Below are positions 61,489 to 64,000 of a stretch of 64,000 nucleotides of DNA, piece by piece. How positions within the stretch are numbered: the first letter of the stretch is position 1; every line of letters begins with the position of its first letter. The notes under the pieces are model-generated. The model was not told where the DNA came from, made no database searches, and worked only from the letters and a program-made list of their open reading frames with translations. The stretch is taken from assembly GCA_002256395.1 (NCBI GenBank), contig NKJG01000001.1, forward strand, positions 744,001 to 808,000, in the 5' to 3' direction. Both the position numbers and the translations under genes were made by a program. This stretch comes from Bacteroidetes bacterium B1(2017) (lineage in GTDB: Bacteria; Bacteroidota; Bacteroidia; UKL13-3).

Positions 61489-61604
61489 ATCGCCCAACAC
61501 ATAGAGATTATTTTATTTTTGCTGAACCTAAAACTAATTGAAGGAAACCGGATAAATTGTTCGGACTTTTCAACAATTGTTTTTTTCAAAGAAAAATTAT
61601 TTGT

Positions 61605-62594
61605 ATGAAAGTAGCTGTTGTTGGTGCCACAGGTTTAGTTGGTACCGTTATGTTAAAAGTATTAGAGGAAAGAAATTTCCCAGTAAGTGAGCTTATACCC
61701 GTTGCCTCAGAGAAATCTGTTGGCAAGCAAATTACCTTTAAGGGAAATGCATATACCATCCATTCCATGGAACAAGCCATAGCTGCAAAGCCTACCATAG
61801 CATTGTTTTCGGCAGGTGGAGGCACCTCGTTAGAATGGGCACCAAAATTTGCAGAAGCAGGTATTGTTGTTATTGATAATTCGTCGGCCTGGCGCATGAG
61901 TCCAACGCATAAATTAATAGTACCCGAAATTAATGGAAGTGTATTAACCAAAGCCGACAAAATTATAGCCAACCCAAATTGCTCCACCATTCAAATGGTA
62001 TTGGTTATGAAACCCCTTCACGATGCGTATGGAATTAAACGCGTGGTGGTATCAACCTACCAAAGTGTTACAGGCACAGGGGTTAAGGCGGTTACACAAA
62101 TGGAAAACGAACGCCAAGGTATAGAAGGCGAAATGGCCTATAAATACAAAATAGATAAAAATGCCATCCCACAAATTGATGTGTTTTTGGATAACGGATA
62201 TACCAAAGAAGAAATGAAAATGGTAAACGAAACCAAAAAAATTATGATGGATGATAGCATTGCTGTTACCGCTACTTGCGTGCGCATTCCAGTTATGGGT
62301 GGCCATAGCGAGAGTGTGAATCTAAGGTTTGAAAAAGATTATGATTTAGCTGAAGTAAAAACACTATTGGCAAACACACCTGGTATAATTTTGCAAGACG
62401 ACCCTGCCAATGGAATTTATCCGATGCCATTATGGGCGCATGAAAAAAACGAAGTATTCGTAGGTAGAATTCGCAGAGATGAGTCGGAGCCAAATGCATT
62501 AAACCTTTGGATAGTGGCCGATAATTTGCGAAAAGGTGCCGCCACAAATGCCGTACAAATTGCCGAATATTTGCGTGAGAACAAGCTAGTTTAA
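61605..62594 (+). CDS. asd: Aspartate-semialdehyde dehydrogenase
   Basis: This 329-residue NADP enzyme makes aspartate semialdehyde for lysine/diaminopimelate, threonine and methionine. It begins with the Rossmann motif VAVVGATGLVGTVMLKVL, has the catalytic Cys126 in ANPNCSTIQMV, and the C-terminal block RVPVMGGHSESVNL. I start it at the ATG at 61605, where the family N terminus begins; a TTG 16 codons upstream is unlikely. A possible -7 element TATTTTTG lies at 61514-61521. The stop overlaps the cytochrome b5-like gene's ATG (TAATG). Confidence 0.97.
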   Translation: MKVAVVGATGLVGTVMLKVLEERNFPVSELIPVASEKSVGKQITFKGNAYTIHSMEQAIAAKPTIALFSAGGGTSLEWAPKFAEAGIVVIDNSSAWRMSPTHKLIVPEINGSVLTKADKIIANPNCSTIQMVLVMKPLHDAYGIKRVVVSTYQSVTGTGVKAVTQMENERQGIEGEMAYKYKIDKNAIPQIDVFLDNGYTKEEMKMVNETKKIMMDDSIAVTATCVRIPVMGGHSESVNLRFEKDYDLAEVKTLLANTPGIILQDDPANGIYPMPLWAHEKNEVFVGRIRRDESEPNALNLWIVADNLRKGAATNAVQIAEYLRENKLV

Positions 62595-62827
62595 TGAGTC
62601 TTCCGCAATATACTAAAGGACAATTAGCCTTGCGCAATGGGCAAGATCGCGACGAAATTTGGGTTGCCTACAAAGGAAAGATTTATGATGTAGGAAGGAG
62701 TAGATTATGGCGCAATGGAAAGCACTATGAGCATTGGGCAGGCCAAGATTTAACAAATGAATTGCCCGATGCACCTCATAATGAAAATGTGTTCGACAAA
62801 TTTGAACAGATAGGCGAACTTATTTAA
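62594..62827 (+). CDS. Cytochrome b5-like haem/steroid-binding domain protein
   Basis: The 77-residue protein is a single cytochrome b5-like domain: LALRNGQDRDEIWVAYKGKIYDV at the start, and KHYEHWAGQDLTNELPDAPH holding the conserved aromatic and His positions. Such small proteins bind haem or hydrophobic ligands; which one applies here is unclear. Its ATG overlaps the asd stop, so the two are translationally coupled, although no metabolic link is evident. Its stop interlocks with the convergent xth stop (TTAA at 62824-62827). Confidence 0.8.
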   Translation: MSLPQYTKGQLALRNGQDRDEIWVAYKGKIYDVGRSRLWRNGKHYEHWAGQDLTNELPDAPHNENVFDKFEQIGELI

Positions 62828-63591
62828 GCCTTAAGTTTTACCCAAACTGGGCAATGATCTGAGTGCATAGCCAAAGGCAAAATACCTGCATCTTCAATTC
62901 TATTGGCAATGGGGTTAGCTACCATGCAATAATCAATACGCCAACCTTTATTATTGGCTCGGGCATTGGCTCTATAACTCCACCAACTATAGTTATGCGG
63001 ACCAGGATATAAGCTTCTAAAACTATCTGTAAAACCAGAATCTATAAATTGCTGCATCCACTCACGTTCATCTGGTAAAAAGCCACTACTATTTTTATTA
63101 CCAACTGGGTCGTGAATATCAATTGCCTTATGGCAAATATTATAATCGCCACAGATAACTAGGTTTGGGCGAGTCTTTTTTAGCTCCGAAATAAAGTCAT
63201 TAAAAAAGCTAAGCCAATGCATTTTATACGCTTGCCTATCTTCCCCACTACTGCCACTAGGCATATATACGCTAATCACACTTATATCGCCAAAATCGGC
63301 ACGAACCATGCGGCCTTCATTATCCCATTCAGGGTTTCCAAAACCATAAACTATGTTATCTGGTTTTGCTTTAGAATAAATTGCTACCCCACTATATCCT
63401 TTTTTTTCTGCGCTGAACCAATGATGATGGGTAAATCCAATGGTTTCGAATAAAAACGGTTCCACTTGATTTTGCATCGCTTTTGTTTCTTGAAAGCAAA
63501 ACACATCGCCTTCCGAACCTTGCATAAAGTTTAACAAACCCTTGCTTAGTGCCGAACGAATTCCATTTACATTGTAGCTTATTATTTTCAT
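62824..63591 (-). CDS. xth: Exodeoxyribonuclease III (AP endonuclease)
   Basis: This 255-residue nuclease of the EEP superfamily cleaves at abasic sites and degrades 3' ends in base-excision repair. Signatures are KIISYNVNGIRSALSKG, VFCFQETKAMQ, VISVYMPSG, ICGDYNICH and the terminal LAMHSDHCPVWV. I start it at the ATG at 63591. A full -7 match lies 6 bp upstream, so the leader is at most a few nucleotides. Length and motifs are normal. Confidence 0.96.
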   Translation of the reverse strand: MKIISYNVNGIRSALSKGLLNFMQGSEGDVFCFQETKAMQNQVEPFLFETIGFTHHHWFSAEKKGYSGVAIYSKAKPDNIVYGFGNPEWDNEGRMVRADFGDISVISVYMPSGSSGEDRQAYKMHWLSFFNDFISELKKTRPNLVICGDYNICHKAIDIHDPVGNKNSSGFLPDEREWMQQFIDSGFTDSFRSLYPGPHNYSWWSYRANARANNKGWRIDYCMVANPIANRIEDAGILPLAMHSDHCPVWVKLKA

Positions 63592-63597
63592 TACGCA

Positions 63598-63605
63598 CAA
63601 ATGTA
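63598..63605 (-). promoter_or_regulatory. -7 element for xth, nearly leaderless
   Basis: Minus-strand TACATTTG is a full match to TAnnTTTG. With the element centred at -7, transcription would begin about 3 nt before the ATG at 63591. Confidence 0.55.
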
Positions 63606-63751
63606 ACCAGGATAGCCCAAATTGAAAATCCTATTTTTTTAGAAAGCTAGGTTCAGAAATAGGGCACTAATTAAGGAGGAAGGATATTTTTTTTGAAAAT
63701 AGTTTGCTTACATGCTGATTTTTAAAGTACTTTCACCACTTTTGCAGCCGA

Positions 63752-64000
63752 ATGGATTTAGAGATTAAAAAATCGGGCATACCAAATGCCGGAAAAGGAT
63801 TATTTGCTAAAGCTCTTTTTAAAAGGGGCGACCGAGTTATTGAGTATACTGGGGAGGAAATTACTTGGGCCCAATGTAAAAAACGCAATGAAGAGTTGGA
63901 TGGAGTTGGAGCCTATTATTTCTATGTTTCTAACCGTAAATGCATTGATGCTCAACACAGACCAGATTCATTAGCCCGCTATGCAAACGATGCTTCGGGC
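63752..64000 (+). CDS. SET-domain protein, N-terminal fragment
   Basis: The frame opened by the ATG at 63752 encodes 83 residues, running off the right edge. The start resembles the SET fold: EIKKSGIPNAGKGLFAKAL, then KRGDRVIEYTGEEIT, and near the end DSLARYANDASG, equivalent to the RYxNHSC-type segment. SET proteins methylate lysines; bacterial members act on ribosomal or other proteins, or are of unknown role. A 62-codon open frame at 63786 on the same strand is only a frame shadow. Activity cannot be judged without the C-terminal half. Confidence 0.8.
   Translation, partial: MDLEIKKSGIPNAGKGLFAKALFKRGDRVIEYTGEEITWAQCKKRNEELDGVGAYYFYVSNRKCIDAQHRPDSLARYANDASG

Noticed and set aside
63786..63974. 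A 62-codon frame on the plus strand at the right edge
   Set aside because: The neighbouring frame from 63752 encodes a recognisable SET domain; this one is its shadow.

Overview
The window reads as a piece of a Bacteroidota chromosome, probably an environmental, gliding or surface-associated member. Four things point there. Several exported proteins end in type IX secretion system (T9SS) C-terminal sorting domains, and there is a PorP/SprF-family outer-membrane protein. The -7 promoter element TAnnTTTG recurs in front of genes. Shine-Dalgarno sequences are not evident. Characteristic families occur (DUF5686, a Haem_bd-type protein, LytTR plus TPR histidine kinase, split transketolase). The DNA is AT-rich, and genes are packed tightly on both strands. 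I see no rRNA, tRNA, CRISPR array, insertion sequence or prophage, and no gene-free stretch over 300 bp.

Region by region: 1-2.9 kb holds the 3' end of purK, a GNAT acetyltransferase, a T9SS-exported esterase, a Rieske protein and a DUF1801 protein. 2.9-12.4 kb holds a MATE exporter, the kynurenine pair kynU-kmo, a secreted cyclophilin, a DUF5686 outer-membrane protein and menD. 12.4-29.9 kb is the most distinctive part: a four-gene minus-strand operon made of a 4883-residue LamG/Fn3 surface protein, a small protein with a type-B sorting domain, a PorP/SprF-like protein and an OmpA-like protein. Just upstream of it, at 30.0-32.7 kb, lies a LytTR response regulator/TPR-histidine kinase pair on the same strand. 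32.9-39.7 kb holds menB, a NUDIX enzyme, a split transketolase interrupted by a VWA-domain gene, a haem-binding protein, an L,D-transpeptidase and a lipoprotein. 39.8-45.4 kb holds a four-gene operon (AAA ATPase with TPRs, TPR membrane protein, GNAT, methyltransferase), then pgk and a VanZ-like gene. 45.4-52.8 kb holds a large hybrid histidine kinase, menC, menA, a CLC channel and a stand-alone receiver. 52.9-64 kb is mostly housekeeping: purE, dedA, an FkbM methyltransferase, rsmI, lnt, asd and xth, together with a lamin-tail-domain protein, a cytochrome b5-like protein and the start of a SET-domain gene.

Menaquinone synthesis is represented by menD, menB, menC and menA in three separate places, consistent with a respiratory, menaquinone-using organism. 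kynU and kmo suggest tryptophan breakdown or de novo NAD synthesis. The strongest candidate for an undescribed system is the 12.4-32.7 kb block. I read it as a giant T9SS-exported adhesin with a dedicated PorP/SprF-type helper and a linked two-component system. This is inferred from gene order and domains only. A second unexplained signal is a short palindromic word, GGTTYRAACC, that recurs through the window far more often than base composition would predict.
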